NCBI GenBank assembly: GCA_024277065.1
Contig: JAJRVY010000110.1
Coordinates: 1-33,104, forward strand
Length of the DNA stretch: 33,104 nt
From: Planctomycetota bacterium
Lineage (GTDB): Bacteria; Planctomycetota; JAJSAM01; JAJVHW01
Reading direction: 5' to 3'
The stretch's first letter is position 1. Each line of letters opens with the position of its first letter. This document shows, piece after piece, positions 15,324-23,721 of the stretch. Position numbers and translations under genes: made by a program. The notes under the pieces were generated by a model, which worked only from the letters and a program-made list of their open reading frames with translations, made no database searches and was not told the DNA's origin.

Positions 15324-17177
15324 GTGACCGCCGCAAGCGACTGCACCCTGTACGAACGCTGGCTCGAGAGCCGCGACGGCGACGCCTTCGCGGCACTGGC
15401 CCAGCGTCACGGCAGAGTGGTGTACGACCTGGCCGTGCGGTACTCGGGAGACGCCGTGCTCGCAGAGGACCTGGTGCAGGAAGCCCTCCTGGATCTGGCC
15501 CTCGCCGGCAGCCGCAAACCCATCGAAGTCGGAATCGTCGCCTGGATGGCGCGCTTCGCGATGTGCCGGGCCCGCAACCTGCGGGCTTCGGAGCGAAGCC
15601 GCTCCAAGCGGCAGAGGACGGTGGGCGAGCGGCGGCGGGAGGACGTGATGCCCGATGACCACCTGGAACGAGAAGAAGAGCTGGAGCGCGTGCTGGCCCG
15701 GGCCGAGCCCGGCGAGCGCGTCGTGCTGGCCATGCGCTACCTCCACGGGTGGGACTACGGGCGCATCGCGTCGGCCCTGTCCGTCAGCGAGGGGGCGGCC
15801 CGCGTGCGCGTGCACCGGGCGCTCACGGCGCTGCGACAACGGCTGGGCGTCGGCGCCGCAGCGCTCACAGCGGCGAACGGCGGGGATGCCGGCAAGAACG
15901 GCAAGAATGGTCAGGCCGCTCTCGGCACGCCGGTCCTGGCGCTGCTCGGCGGACTCGCCGTGCACCGCATGCCGGACGGGCTGCTCGCGATGGGCGTGCA
16001 GAACGCGATCGGGGCGGCGGGCACAGTGGCTGGCACGGCGGCGGGCGGCGGCGGCGCGGGTTTCTGCCCCCGCGTCGGGCGTCTGACGCTGCAGGCCCTC
16101 GGCCTGACGGCGCTCCTCGGCGCTGCCACGGCCGTGTCGCTGACGGCGCCGCCGGACGCGGCGCTCGCGCCGGCGTCGTCCCCCGCGCGCTCCGTCGCCG
16201 CCGTCGGTCCCGGAGCCGGCGTGACCGCGCGGGGCGCGCTCGCACCGGCCGCTGCGCCGCGCCGCACCGGCGTCCCGCGTCCGCCGTCCTGGGACGACGA
16301 CGTTCTGTCGCGCGTGGGTCCGACGAGGGATGCGTCCGCCGGCGCCGAGGTCGTCGAGGCCGCAGGTCGCGCGCCGCCCACCGCCCCCGGCCTGCCCTTC
16401 GCCGCCGATCGGCCCGTGGAGGTGCTCCGCCCGAAGTCGCGGGACGCGCGTGCTGCGACGCGTGATCCCGTCTCGTCCGAAGACGAGCGGGCGGGCACCC
16501 CCGCGGGCCACGGCACGGTCCGCGTCGCGGGGCTGCGGGCGGCGCCGGCCGACGCTCCGGCGCTCGCCGTCGCTGCTGCTGCGGAGCCGTCGTCCGGTCT
16601 GTCGCGCGACGTCGCAGGTTCGGAGCCGATGCGGCACAGGCGGACGGACCACATCGCCGATCGCCCGACCGTCCTCTTGGACGACCTGCCGCCCGAGCAG
16701 GCCGAACTCGTGAGCGAGGCGGCGGCCCTCGTCGCGCGCATCGTCGCCGAGGGCGGCGATGAACTGGGCGGCGATCCCACCGATCGGCGCGTGCTGCGGC
16801 GCCAGTCCAAGGCGCTGCGCAAGCAGTACCGCCGCGCTCGCCGCGGGCTGCGCCGCGCCGCTGCCGCGGACGACGAACAGGCGTTCGCCGAGGAGGTCGC
16901 TCGCGCGGCCAAGGTGAGTACCGCGCAGTACGTCCTGAAACTGCTCCTCGGCGTCGTCTACGCCGACGGTCGCACGGCCGCGGAACTGACGTGGCCCGAG
17001 GGCGCCGACGTCACGGAGGCGTTGCAGGACGTCGTCGATACTCTCGGCACGCTGCTCCCGGACGGGGCCGTGGAGGGCGAGGGGGCGATCGACGAGCGGG
17101 GCGACGAGAGCGGGGGCGAGGCGCCGAGCATGTCTCCGGACGGCGCGGCGGTGCTTCCGGACGGAGCCGAGCGGTGA
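15324..17177 (+). CDS. ECF sigma factor with long C-terminal extension and one membrane helix
   Basis: A 617-residue protein. GTG 15324 is chosen for the GAGGAG ribosome-binding site just upstream; the frame is open for 58 codons before it. Sigma region 2 is at about 18-85 (DAFAALAQRHGRVVYDLAVRY, then AEDLVQEALLDLA) and region 4 at about 128-174 (PGERVVLAMRYLHGWDYGRIA, then SVSEGAARVRVHRAL). After a glycine-rich linker comes a hydrophobic helix (LTLQALGLTALLGAATAVSL, 254-273), a low-complexity Pro/Ala/Arg linker of about 200 residues, and a helical C-terminal domain (about 480-600). A classical ECF factor is under 200 residues. The extension probably makes a membrane-tethered factor sensing something outside the cytoplasm, which is inference. 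The stop overlaps the next start (GTGA). Confidence 0.85.
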   Translation: MTAASDCTLYERWLESRDGDAFAALAQRHGRVVYDLAVRYSGDAVLAEDLVQEALLDLALAGSRKPIEVGIVAWMARFAMCRARNLRASERSRSKRQRTVGERRREDVMPDDHLEREEELERVLARAEPGERVVLAMRYLHGWDYGRIASALSVSEGAARVRVHRALTALRQRLGVGAAALTAANGGDAGKNGKNGQAALGTPVLALLGGLAVHRMPDGLLAMGVQNAIGAAGTVAGTAAGGGGAGFCPRVGRLTLQALGLTALLGAATAVSLTAPPDAALAPASSPARSVAAVGPGAGVTARGALAPAAAPRRTGVPRPPSWDDDVLSRVGPTRDASAGAEVVEAAGRAPPTAPGLPFAADRPVEVLRPKSRDARAATRDPVSSEDERAGTPAGHGTVRVAGLRAAPADAPALAVAAAAEPSSGLSRDVAGSEPMRHRRTDHIADRPTVLLDDLPPEQAELVSEAAALVARIVAEGGDELGGDPTDRRVLRRQSKALRKQYRRARRGLRRAAAADDEQAFAEEVARAAKVSTAQYVLKLLLGVVYADGRTAAELTWPEGADVTEALQDVVDTLGTLLPDGAVEGEGAIDERGDESGGEAPSMSPDGAAVLPDGAER

Positions 17178-17767
17178 TCGCCCGGCGCGCCGCGCCGGCA
17201 CTGGTCGTTGCGACCCTGACGGTGGCGCTCTTCGCCGCGCGCGGCATCGGCATCGGCCTCGGCGACGGCGTCGTGCCCGCTCCGGTCGCGCACGCGGTCG
17301 GGGCCGGGGACGCGATCGGCGAGTACGTGATCAAGCTGCGGGGCGACGGCTTCGACCGCAACGGCTCCTCGGGGCGCGTCTCCGAGGGGAACGTGCGTGG
17401 ACGCGCCGTGCTGCGCGTCTCGCGCGTCGCGGGGAGCGCCGACCCACGCAACCTGCGCGTCGAGATCGTGCTCGAGAAGGTCCTGGTCGGGAGCTTGATC
17501 GATCGCGCCACACCGACTCCCGCTCTCGCCGGACGGGGTATTCTCGTCGGCGACTCGCTGACGGTCATCGGCGCCGGGCAGAGCAACTTCGTGAACGCGC
17601 TCACGCTGCGCTTCCTCAAGAGGGGGCGCCGTGTCGCGGGCTGGTGGATCGCCTCGTTCCCAGGGTCCGCAGCGACCGACGGGTTCGTCTCCGGCATGGG
17701 GCTGGCGTTCCGGGGCAAGCGCCTGCGCAAGCCCGGCAGCATCGACGTCGTCGCCGCCTCGCGTTGA
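17174..17767 (+). CDS. Exported hypothetical protein coupled to the ECF sigma factor
   Basis: A 197-residue protein with an N-terminal signal or anchor (about 5-25) and a likely cleavage near AHA-VG (residue 41). The rest is rich in Gly, Val and Arg with alternating hydrophobic residues, suggesting a beta-sandwich of about 150 residues. No family is recognised. The start GTG 17174 overlaps the sigma factor stop by 4 bases, so it may be part of the signal input or output of that sigma factor. That link rests on gene order only. Confidence 0.72.
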   Translation: MIARRAAPALVVATLTVALFAARGIGIGLGDGVVPAPVAHAVGAGDAIGEYVIKLRGDGFDRNGSSGRVSEGNVRGRAVLRVSRVAGSADPRNLRVEIVLEKVLVGSLIDRATPTPALAGRGILVGDSLTVIGAGQSNFVNALTLRFLKRGRRVAGWWIASFPGSAATDGFVSGMGLAFRGKRLRKPGSIDVVAASR

Positions 17768-17839
17768 TCGCAGGGGGCGCGCGGCTCGCACCGGTGGATC
17801 GTACTGGTGTCACTCGGCCGTACCTTGCGCCCGACATCC

Positions 17840-17869
17840 CTGACACGCTCGATGGCGCGGAGGTACACT
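17840..17869 (+). promoter_or_regulatory. Candidate sigma70-type promoter for tatA-ridA
   Basis: CTGACA (17840-17845) and TACACT (17864-17869) are separated by 18 bp and lie 28 bp before the tatA start at 17897. Matches to consensus are 5 of 6 and 4 of 6. It is the best such pair in the 129-bp gap after the preceding stop. Confidence 0.4.
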
Positions 17870-17896
17870 GCGGGTGCCCTGACTGGAGGTCACCTC

Positions 17897-18097
17897 ATGA
17901 CAGCCACCATCCCCGTGCTCGCGTTCCTCGGCGGTTGGGAGATCGCCGTGGTCGCGCTCGTGGCACTGCTCCTCTTCGGCACGCGGCTCCCGAAGCTCGC
18001 GCGCTCGCTCGGCCAGTCCGTCAACGAGTTCAAGGGTGGACTGGAAGACGGCAAGAAGGCCGGCGACGAGATCAAGGAGTCGGTGGAACAGAAGTGA
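17897..18097 (+). CDS. tatA: Twin-arginine translocase subunit TatA/TatE
   Basis: A 66-residue protein that should form the pore-lining component of the Tat system, which exports folded proteins. A short N-terminal membrane helix (about 13-27, WEIAVVALVALLLFG) is followed by FGTRLPKLARSLGQSVNEFKGG, the conserved FG hinge and amphipathic helix of the family, then a charged tail. The ribosome-binding site is GGAGGT 6-10 bp before the ATG. Size and motif fit TatA rather than TatB, whose amphipathic helix is longer. It overlaps the next gene by 4 bases. Confidence 0.93.
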   Translation: MTATIPVLAFLGGWEIAVVALVALLLFGTRLPKLARSLGQSVNEFKGGLEDGKKAGDEIKESVEQK

Positions 18098-18522
18098 GTT
18101 CGCCGATCGAGCGCCTACAGCCTCCCGACTGGCCGCGCGCCCGCGGCTACTCGAACGGGTACCGTGTGCCCGCCGGGCTGGACATCGTCGTGACCGCGGG
18201 CATGGTCGGTTGGGACGCGCAGGAGCGCATCGTCCCCGGCGGCTTCGTGGCGCAATTCGAGCAGGCGCTGCGCAACGTGCTGGCGGTCGTCGCCGAGGCC
18301 GGCGGCGGCCCGCACGACGTCGTACGCCTGACGTGCTACGTCGCCGACCGTGACGAGTACCTCGGCTCGCTGCCCGCACTCGGCGCCGCGTGGAAGCGCG
18401 TGATGGGCAAGAGCTACCCGGCCATGGCGCTCATCCAGGTCGCGGGGTTCGTCGAGGACGGCGCGCTCGTCGAGATCGAGGGCACCGCGGCGGTCGCCCC
18501 TCGCGGCATGCCGGAAGGCTGA
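18094..18522 (+). CDS. RidA/YjgF/Rid family protein
   Basis: A 142-residue chorismate-mutase-like-fold protein of the Rid family. RidA itself hydrolyses reactive enamines and imines made by PLP enzymes. The typical segments are visible: YSNGYRVPAGLDIVVTAGMVGWD (strand pair), QFEQALRNVLAVVAEAGGGPHDVVRLTCYVAD, and the end region YPAMALIQVAGFVEDGALVEIEGTAAV. RidA proper has a catalytic Arg in the (I/V)R(C/V) position; here the equivalent stretch is AMALIQVAGF, so it may belong to another Rid subgroup. The GTG start overlaps the tatA stop (GTGA), an unusual pairing. Confidence 0.9.
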   Translation: MSSPIERLQPPDWPRARGYSNGYRVPAGLDIVVTAGMVGWDAQERIVPGGFVAQFEQALRNVLAVVAEAGGGPHDVVRLTCYVADRDEYLGSLPALGAAWKRVMGKSYPAMALIQVAGFVEDGALVEIEGTAAVAPRGMPEG

Positions 18523-18524
18523 CC

Positions 18525-20009
18525 TTGGCCCGGCACGGCGCCCGCGTGGTCGCGCTGACGGTTGCGCTGACCGGCGCGCTGACTGCGGGCGGGGGCGCGG
18601 TCGCCGCCGGCGAGGAGCCGCCGGTCGTGGACATCGAGTCCGCGCCCGCATCCTCGTGGCTGGGCGAGCACTACTATGGCGTGTTCCGCGGTGACGCCCA
18701 CGTCGGTTGGCTGCGACGGTCGCTCGAGCGCGTGGAGCGCGACGGGCGGCCCGCCGTGGTGCGCAGCATCGAGACGTTCGTGAGCATCGCCGGCGACGGC
18801 AACGCACGCCGCAGCACCGAGCGCGCGGTCTACGAACTGGGCGGTCGTCAACTTCTCGTCGAACTCGAGCGCCGCGTCGAGTCCCAGGGGCGCGTCGGCG
18901 GGCGGCGGGCCACGCGTCACGGTGATCGTTTCGACGTCGTGACGACGCGCGACGGCAAGGAGACGAAGGGCGCCGTCACGGCCATCGACGTGATGCTCGC
19001 CGACGAACTCGTGACCGAACGCACCGTCGCTGCCGCCCGGGAACGTGCGGCCGGCCCGGTCGGGGCGATCGGCACCGCCCTCGCCCTTGATCTGGGGCGC
19101 ATGCGCGCGCTGAAGCGCATCGTCTCCGTGCGTGGTACCGAGACCGCGCCGGGCGGCGCCGTTCTCTACCTCGTGGCCGTTGCCACCGGACCGGAGACGT
19201 GGAGCGAGCCGGCGGCCGTGGACGCGCACGGCGCTCTCGTGCGCGGCGCCATCGGCGACGGCCTGTCGATCCGTCGCATGGCCGAGGCCGAGGCGGTCGG
19301 CGACCTCGCTCTCATCTCGGTGGAAGAGGCGGACCGTATCCCGATGGCCGTGCGGCTGGGCGATGTCCTCACCCTGCGCGAACTCGAGGTCTCGATGCCC
19401 GCTCCGGCCGACGGGGCGCCGCCCCCGTTTCCCACGACGGGACGCCAGCGGACCGAGACCGCCGACGGCCGCCTGCACCTGCGCGTCTACGTCGATCGCG
19501 ACGCCGGGAAGGTGACCCCCGAGGAGCGCGCGGCGGCCCTCGCGCCGCAACCGGAACTCGGGATCGACTCGGGCGAGCGGGCCGTCGTCGCCGCGGCGGA
19601 CCGCATCCTCATCGGCACCTCTCGACCCGCCGTCCGCGTCGTGCGCCTGCTCGCCTTCACCGCGTCGCACCTGCGCGACGCCGTCGTCATGGACGAGCCC
19701 TCGGCCTCGCAGCTCCTGATCCTGCGCCGCGGCGACTGCACCGAGCACGCGCGCCTGTTCATCGCGCTGTCGCGCGCCGCCGGCATCCCCGCGCGCGAGG
19801 TCACGGGCGTCACGTGGATGGGGGACGAGCAGGGCGCGTTCGGATGGCACGCCTGGGCCGAGGTCGAACTCGCGGGCCGCTGGCGGCCCGTCGATCCGAC
19901 CGAGGGCATCACGCCCGCGCACGCGGCCCACATCCGCATCGACCCCGCCGCCCGCGCCGCCGGTGTCCTCTCCGGCGTGCGTTTCGAACTCCACGCCGCC
20001 GTCCGCTGA
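18525..20009 (+). CDS. Exported transglutaminase-like (cysteine-protease fold) protein
   Basis: A 494-residue protein with an N-terminal signal (about 8-29). TTG 18525 is taken as start because GGAAGG lies 6 bp before it and the upstream gene stops 3 bp away. The C-terminal third is a transglutaminase-like domain with triad C405 (GDCTEHARLFIALSRAAGIP), H442 (FGWHAWAEVEL) and D457 (PVDPTEG). The first 330 residues are mostly beta and resemble the long N-terminal region of planctomycete and myxococcal secreted transglutaminase proteins. Likely acts in the periplasm or on the envelope, as protease, amidase or cross-linker; the reaction is not known. Confidence 0.85.
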   Translation: MARHGARVVALTVALTGALTAGGGAVAAGEEPPVVDIESAPASSWLGEHYYGVFRGDAHVGWLRRSLERVERDGRPAVVRSIETFVSIAGDGNARRSTERAVYELGGRQLLVELERRVESQGRVGGRRATRHGDRFDVVTTRDGKETKGAVTAIDVMLADELVTERTVAAARERAAGPVGAIGTALALDLGRMRALKRIVSVRGTETAPGGAVLYLVAVATGPETWSEPAAVDAHGALVRGAIGDGLSIRRMAEAEAVGDLALISVEEADRIPMAVRLGDVLTLRELEVSMPAPADGAPPPFPTTGRQRTETADGRLHLRVYVDRDAGKVTPEERAAALAPQPELGIDSGERAVVAAADRILIGTSRPAVRVVRLLAFTASHLRDAVVMDEPSASQLLILRRGDCTEHARLFIALSRAAGIPAREVTGVTWMGDEQGAFGWHAWAEVELAGRWRPVDPTEGITPAHAAHIRIDPAARAAGVLSGVRFELHAAVR

Positions 20010-20088
20010 CGGCGCACCCCCGCCGCCGCTGACCGTGATCGAGGTCGCAACTGGCGATGGCGCCCCACGTTGCCCCGGATTCCGAGTG

Positions 20089-20118
20089 TTGAACCGCGAG
20101 CCGCCCCTCCCGTAGTCT
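20089..20118 (+). promoter_or_regulatory. Candidate promoter upstream of the kinase gene
   Basis: TTGAAC (20089-20094) and TAGTCT (20113-20118) with an 18-bp spacer precede the GTG start at 20138 by 19 bp. The -35 is good and the -10 is weak (3 of 6). Confidence 0.3.
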
Positions 20119-20137
20119 CTCGGTGGGGTGGTGGGAC

Positions 20138-21469
20138 GTGAACGCGCGACCGGAACTGGCTGACCGAGACGACGACGTACACGACGCGGAGACGACGGAG
20201 TCTCCCGCGGCCTTCGCCGCCACGCCCGACGGCATCGCGCCGCTGCTGCACGAGGATCTCTCGGACGAGTGGCAGCTCTCGCGTTGCCGCACCGAGCGCT
20301 ACGGCGCGCACGTGTGCCCGGTCCTCGGTGACTACCGTCTGCTGCGCCGCCTGGGACGGGGCGGGATGGGCGCCGTGTACAGCGGTATCCACCCGCGGCT
20401 CGGCAACGTCGTCGCCGTGAAGGTCCTGCACCAGCACCTCGTCGGGCGGGACCCGAGCATCCGTCGCCGTTTCGAGCAGGAAGCACGGCTCGCGGCGCGC
20501 CTCAGCGCGGCCTCGACGCACCTCGTCAGGGTGCACGACGTCAATCACGACTCCGTCGCCGGATGCCACTTCCTGGTGATGGAGTACATCGCCGGAGTCG
20601 CGGCCGAGCACTGGGCGCACAGCGTCGTCGCGGACGACGGCGTGACGTCGGAACTCGACGTGATTGACGTGTGCCTCGCGGCGACGAAGGGGCTCGTCGC
20701 CGCGCATCGCAGCGGCGTCATCCACCGTGACGTCAAGCCGGCGAACATCCTCATCCCCTTCGCCGACGGTGGCCCGTCGCTCGCGTCCGCGAAACTCGCC
20801 GACCTCGGACTGGCGCGGCCCGAGCACCTGGACGAGGGGCTCACCGCAGCCGGCCAGGTCATGCTCGGCACGCCCGGCTACGCCGCTCCGGAACAGCTCG
20901 AGCGTGGCGCCGAGGCCGGCAAGGCGTCCGACGTCTTCGCCATGGGCGCGACGATCTATCGACTCCTCGTGGGCGCGGCGCCGTTTCACGGGGAGACTCC
21001 GATGGCCCGCGCCATCGCGACGATCGAGGGCAGGCGCACGCCGTTGCGCGACCGGCGCTCCGACGTCTGCGACGCCGTCGATGCGCTCGTCGAGACGTGT
21101 CTCCAACGGCACCCCGGCGAGCGCTTCCCCGACGCGAGCGCGCTGGCCGAGGCGCTGCACCTCTGCCGGCGTGCCGTCGTCAACGAGGGTGCGTTCGTGC
21201 AGGAGATCCCCTCCCGCGTCATCGAACTCCTGCACCGGGGGAGGACGGCAAGTCGGCGCTGTCCACGTACGCCAGCCGCGTGTTGTCGAAGAGCTCGCGC
21301 GTCCTCTTCGACAGCGGACCGCCCTGTGCGCACGTCTTCCTCACGTCGCGTGACGGCGCGACGCCACCGCTCGAGTACGTGCTTTCGGACAGCGGGTGCT
21401 TCGAGGCCCTGGACGTCCCCCTCGGCGCGTATCGCGTCGTCGCGCGTCACGACGACCACGAGGACATGA
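20138..21469 (+). CDS. Ser/Thr protein kinase (Hanks type), frame broken near 21237
   Basis: The kinase half of a planctomycete-style receptor kinase. GTG 20138 has a GGTGGG-like site upstream; a GTG at 20123 is an alternative. The kinase domain starts GDYRLLRRLGRGGMGAVYSG (64-83, glycine loop), with K95 (AVKVL), E115, catalytic HRDVKPAN (196-203), ADLG in place of DFG (D222 retained) and GTPGYAAPEQ (244-253). All catalytic residues are present. True sequence ends at about residue 367 (RVIELLHRG). After the G5 run at 21237-21241 this frame becomes arginine/serine-rich nonsense to the stop at 21469, while the correct continuation is in the +1-shifted frame (21237-22824). One extra G would join them into one protein of about 895 residues. 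Confidence 0.85.
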   Translation: MNARPELADRDDDVHDAETTESPAAFAATPDGIAPLLHEDLSDEWQLSRCRTERYGAHVCPVLGDYRLLRRLGRGGMGAVYSGIHPRLGNVVAVKVLHQHLVGRDPSIRRRFEQEARLAARLSAASTHLVRVHDVNHDSVAGCHFLVMEYIAGVAAEHWAHSVVADDGVTSELDVIDVCLAATKGLVAAHRSGVIHRDVKPANILIPFADGGPSLASAKLADLGLARPEHLDEGLTAAGQVMLGTPGYAAPEQLERGAEAGKASDVFAMGATIYRLLVGAAPFHGETPMARAIATIEGRRTPLRDRRSDVCDAVDALVETCLQRHPGERFPDASALAEALHLCRRAVVNEGAFVQEIPSRVIELLHRGRTASRRCPRTPAACCRRARASSSTADRPVRTSSSRRVTARRHRSSTCFRTAGASRPWTSPSARIASSRVTTTTRT

Positions 21470-22824
21470 CGGCGCTGCTCACGGTGCGGGCCGGTGTGGA
21501 CGTCAACTTCCCGCTCCAGATGCGCGAGCGCAACGGATTGCTGGTCCTCTCCAGTACGCCAGAGGCCGCCGAGGTGCTCGTCGATGGCGTGCGACTCGGC
21601 GTGACGCCTCTGCCCCACATCCCGCTTCCTGCGGGATCGCATGACGTGAGAGTGCAGCTCGCGGGCCACGGCCCGGTGTGCCAGGAGATCGAGGTGCGCG
21701 GTGGGCGCACGGTGGACCTCGGCTGCATCCGTCTCGAACGGCGCGCCACGCTCGACTTCTCCGAGTACCCGGACGACGTCGTCTTCGCCCTCGACGGGCA
21801 GCCGGTGGCAGACGGCGACGAGGTCGATCCGGGCGTGTGCCGTCTCTCTGCGGGGCGGCCGGGTCACGAGCCCCAGGTGCTGACGTTGCGCGTCGAGCCG
21901 GGCGCCGTGCTGCGACCGGTCCTCGCTCGCTGGCAGTTGAACGCACGGGCGCTGCTCGGGGCGATGGACACCTGGACGTCCGCGGCGGACTCGGACCGCC
22001 GGCGCGCCGCGCGTTCGCTCGCGCGGGGACGCGCCGATCTCGAGTTCATGGGGCTCGCCGAGTTCGCTCGCGGTGCCCACACGACGAGCGTGGCTCTCTT
22101 CCGCCATCTGCCGACCGCCCTCGAGATGGCACTAGTGCCGGGCGGCTCGTTCACAATGGGGTCACCCTTCGACGAGCCGCAGCGACGATCCGACGAGCAG
22201 CAGCACGACGTGTCCCTCGCGCCGTTCCTCGTGAGCCGCACGACCGTGCCCTACTCCGTGTGGGGTGCCGTCATGGAGGAGCCGCTGCCGGCCGGTGCCG
22301 AGGGCGACCACGCCGCGCTCGTGCGGGACTGGGCGCGCGCCATGGAGTTCTGCCGCAAGACCGGGCTCGAGCTGCCGACGGAGGCGCAGTGGGAGCACGC
22401 CTGCCGCGCCGGGGCGACGGACGCCTACTCCTGGGGGCCGCGCGCGGCGGACGCGCAACTCCACGCGGCGCTCGCGGGCGGCTGGGGAGCTGCGCCGCGC
22501 CCGGTCGGGGAGCGAGTCCCCAACGCCTTCGGGATCTTCGACATGCACGGCGGCGTGTGGGAGTGGTGCTGCGACCCCTACGGCGAGTATCCGCCGGATG
22601 GCGTCACGGACCCGCGCGGCTCCCACGACGGCGTCTACCGTGTCCTGCGTGGTGGCTCGCGCTGCGACCCGCCGCACTTGGCACGGGCGGCGTATCGGCT
22701 GGCCGCACCGCCCGCCCGCGGGCCCGATCCGGTGGGCCTCCGCGTCGTCGCCCTTCTGCACGAAGACGATGCGTCGGATCAGGTGGAGTCGTCACTCCCC
22801 GGAATGGAGATGGAACGTGTCTGA
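21237..22824 (+). CDS. PEGA-like plus FGE-like (SUMF1) half of the kinase gene, continuing frame
   Basis: The reading frame picked up after the G5 run begins EDGKSALSTYASRV and runs to TGA at 22822-22824. It contains beta-rich repeats including a PEGA-type segment (LVLSSTPEAAEVLVDGVRLG, with TPLPHIPLPAGSHDVRVQLAG after it). It then has a full FGE-sulfatase-type domain: MALVPGGSFTMGS, ELPTEAQWEHACRAG, NAFGIFDMHGGVWEWCCDPYG, YRVLRGGSRCDP, GLRVV. The aligned C-terminal region has only one cysteine where true formylglycine-generating oxidases have two, so it is probably a binding or non-FGly-forming member. No good independent start is seen near 21240, so it is best read as the C-terminal part of the gene at 20138. 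Confidence 0.82.
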
Positions 22825-23644
22825 AGGATCGATCGACACCCGTTGCCCTGCGTGTCTGCAGCCGGTCTTCGATGGCTGCATCGTCGTCCGCTGTGGCCGT
22901 TGCGAGGCGCTGCACCACGGGCCCTGTTGGGAGAAGCGCCGCATGGACACGGCGTTCCAGGAGATCCGCGGGCAGCAGCACCAGACGATCGAGACCTGGG
23001 ACCAACTGAAGGAGACGCTCCAGCGCCTCGAGGCGGTGGAGCAACGCGTCCAGGACACGCACGAGGACGCGCGACGCGTCCGCGACGACACCAAGTCCAA
23101 GGCGCAGACGCGTGAAGCGGCGCTCGTGGATCTGGAACGCCGGCTGACCGAGCGATCGAAGCAGTTGGACGTCTGGCGCATGGAGGCGCAGCTTCGCGAG
23201 CGCAGGATCCAGCAGCGGTTCAACGAGCTCGACGAGCTCGAGTCACGCAAGGAGCGCGTGCGCGATGAGATCGTGGAACTCGAGTTGGCGCAGGCCGCCC
23301 GCTTCACGGAGTTCGAGCGCACACGCGAGGAGCAGCAGCGTCTCTGGGGGCAGCGGCGCGCGGAGGCCGAGAAGTCGCGTGAACTCTACGAGCGCAACTG
23401 CCATCTCCTCGAGCGGCGCATCGCGGAGGTCGGCGAGCACGAGGAAGAGCACGAGCAGCGAGCGCGCGAGTTGCAGTCCAAGACCCTCGAGATCGAGCGC
23501 CGCGAACGCCGGCTGCGCGCCGCCGAGGCGCGCGTGCGCGAACTCGAGGAGCAGCGGCAGTCGCTCAACGCCACGATCGCGAGTCTCACGGCGCGGGCGG
23601 CGGCCCCGGTCGTGGAGGCCCCCGCGGAGGCCGTCGAGAACTGA
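22817..23644 (+). CDS. RING-like zinc finger plus long coiled-coil protein
   Basis: A 275-residue protein. The N-terminus has a treble-clef style zinc site: C10-x2-C13, C26-x2-C29, H33/H34 and C37 (CPACLQPVFDG, CGRCEALHHGPCWEKR), close to prokaryotic RING families, although the usual last Cys pair (CxxxGC) is missing. Residues about 45-250 form a nearly unbroken coiled coil rich in Glu, Arg and Gln. There is no membrane helix or signal. GTG 22817 overlaps the kinase-FGE stop by 8 bases, so the two are coupled. A scaffold or adaptor for the kinase is plausible. Prokaryotic RING proteins are known next to Ser/Thr kinase and FHA genes; any ubiquitin-ligase activity would be speculation. Confidence 0.8.
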   Translation: MSEGSIDTRCPACLQPVFDGCIVVRCGRCEALHHGPCWEKRRMDTAFQEIRGQQHQTIETWDQLKETLQRLEAVEQRVQDTHEDARRVRDDTKSKAQTREAALVDLERRLTERSKQLDVWRMEAQLRERRIQQRFNELDELESRKERVRDEIVELELAQAARFTEFERTREEQQRLWGQRRAEAEKSRELYERNCHLLERRIAEVGEHEEEHEQRARELQSKTLEIERRERRLRAAEARVRELEEQRQSLNATIASLTARAAAPVVEAPAEAVEN

Positions 23645-23719
23645 GAGGGTGTTCCCATGAGCAACACGGCGCCAGTCACGCGACTTGCGATCGAACCGTT
23701 GATCACGGGAACACCCTCT
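23644..23719. terminator. 22-bp inverted repeat between convergent genes
   Basis: Left arm 23644-23665 (AGAGGGTGTTCCCATGAGCA plus AC) and right arm 23698-23719 are inverted copies with 20 of 22 matches and a 32-nt spacer. The arms touch the stop codons on both sides (23642-23644 and 23722-23724). No T-run is present. The position suggests a bidirectional transcription terminator, though its length would also fit a small mobile palindrome. Confidence 0.6.
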
Positions 23720-23721
23720 GA

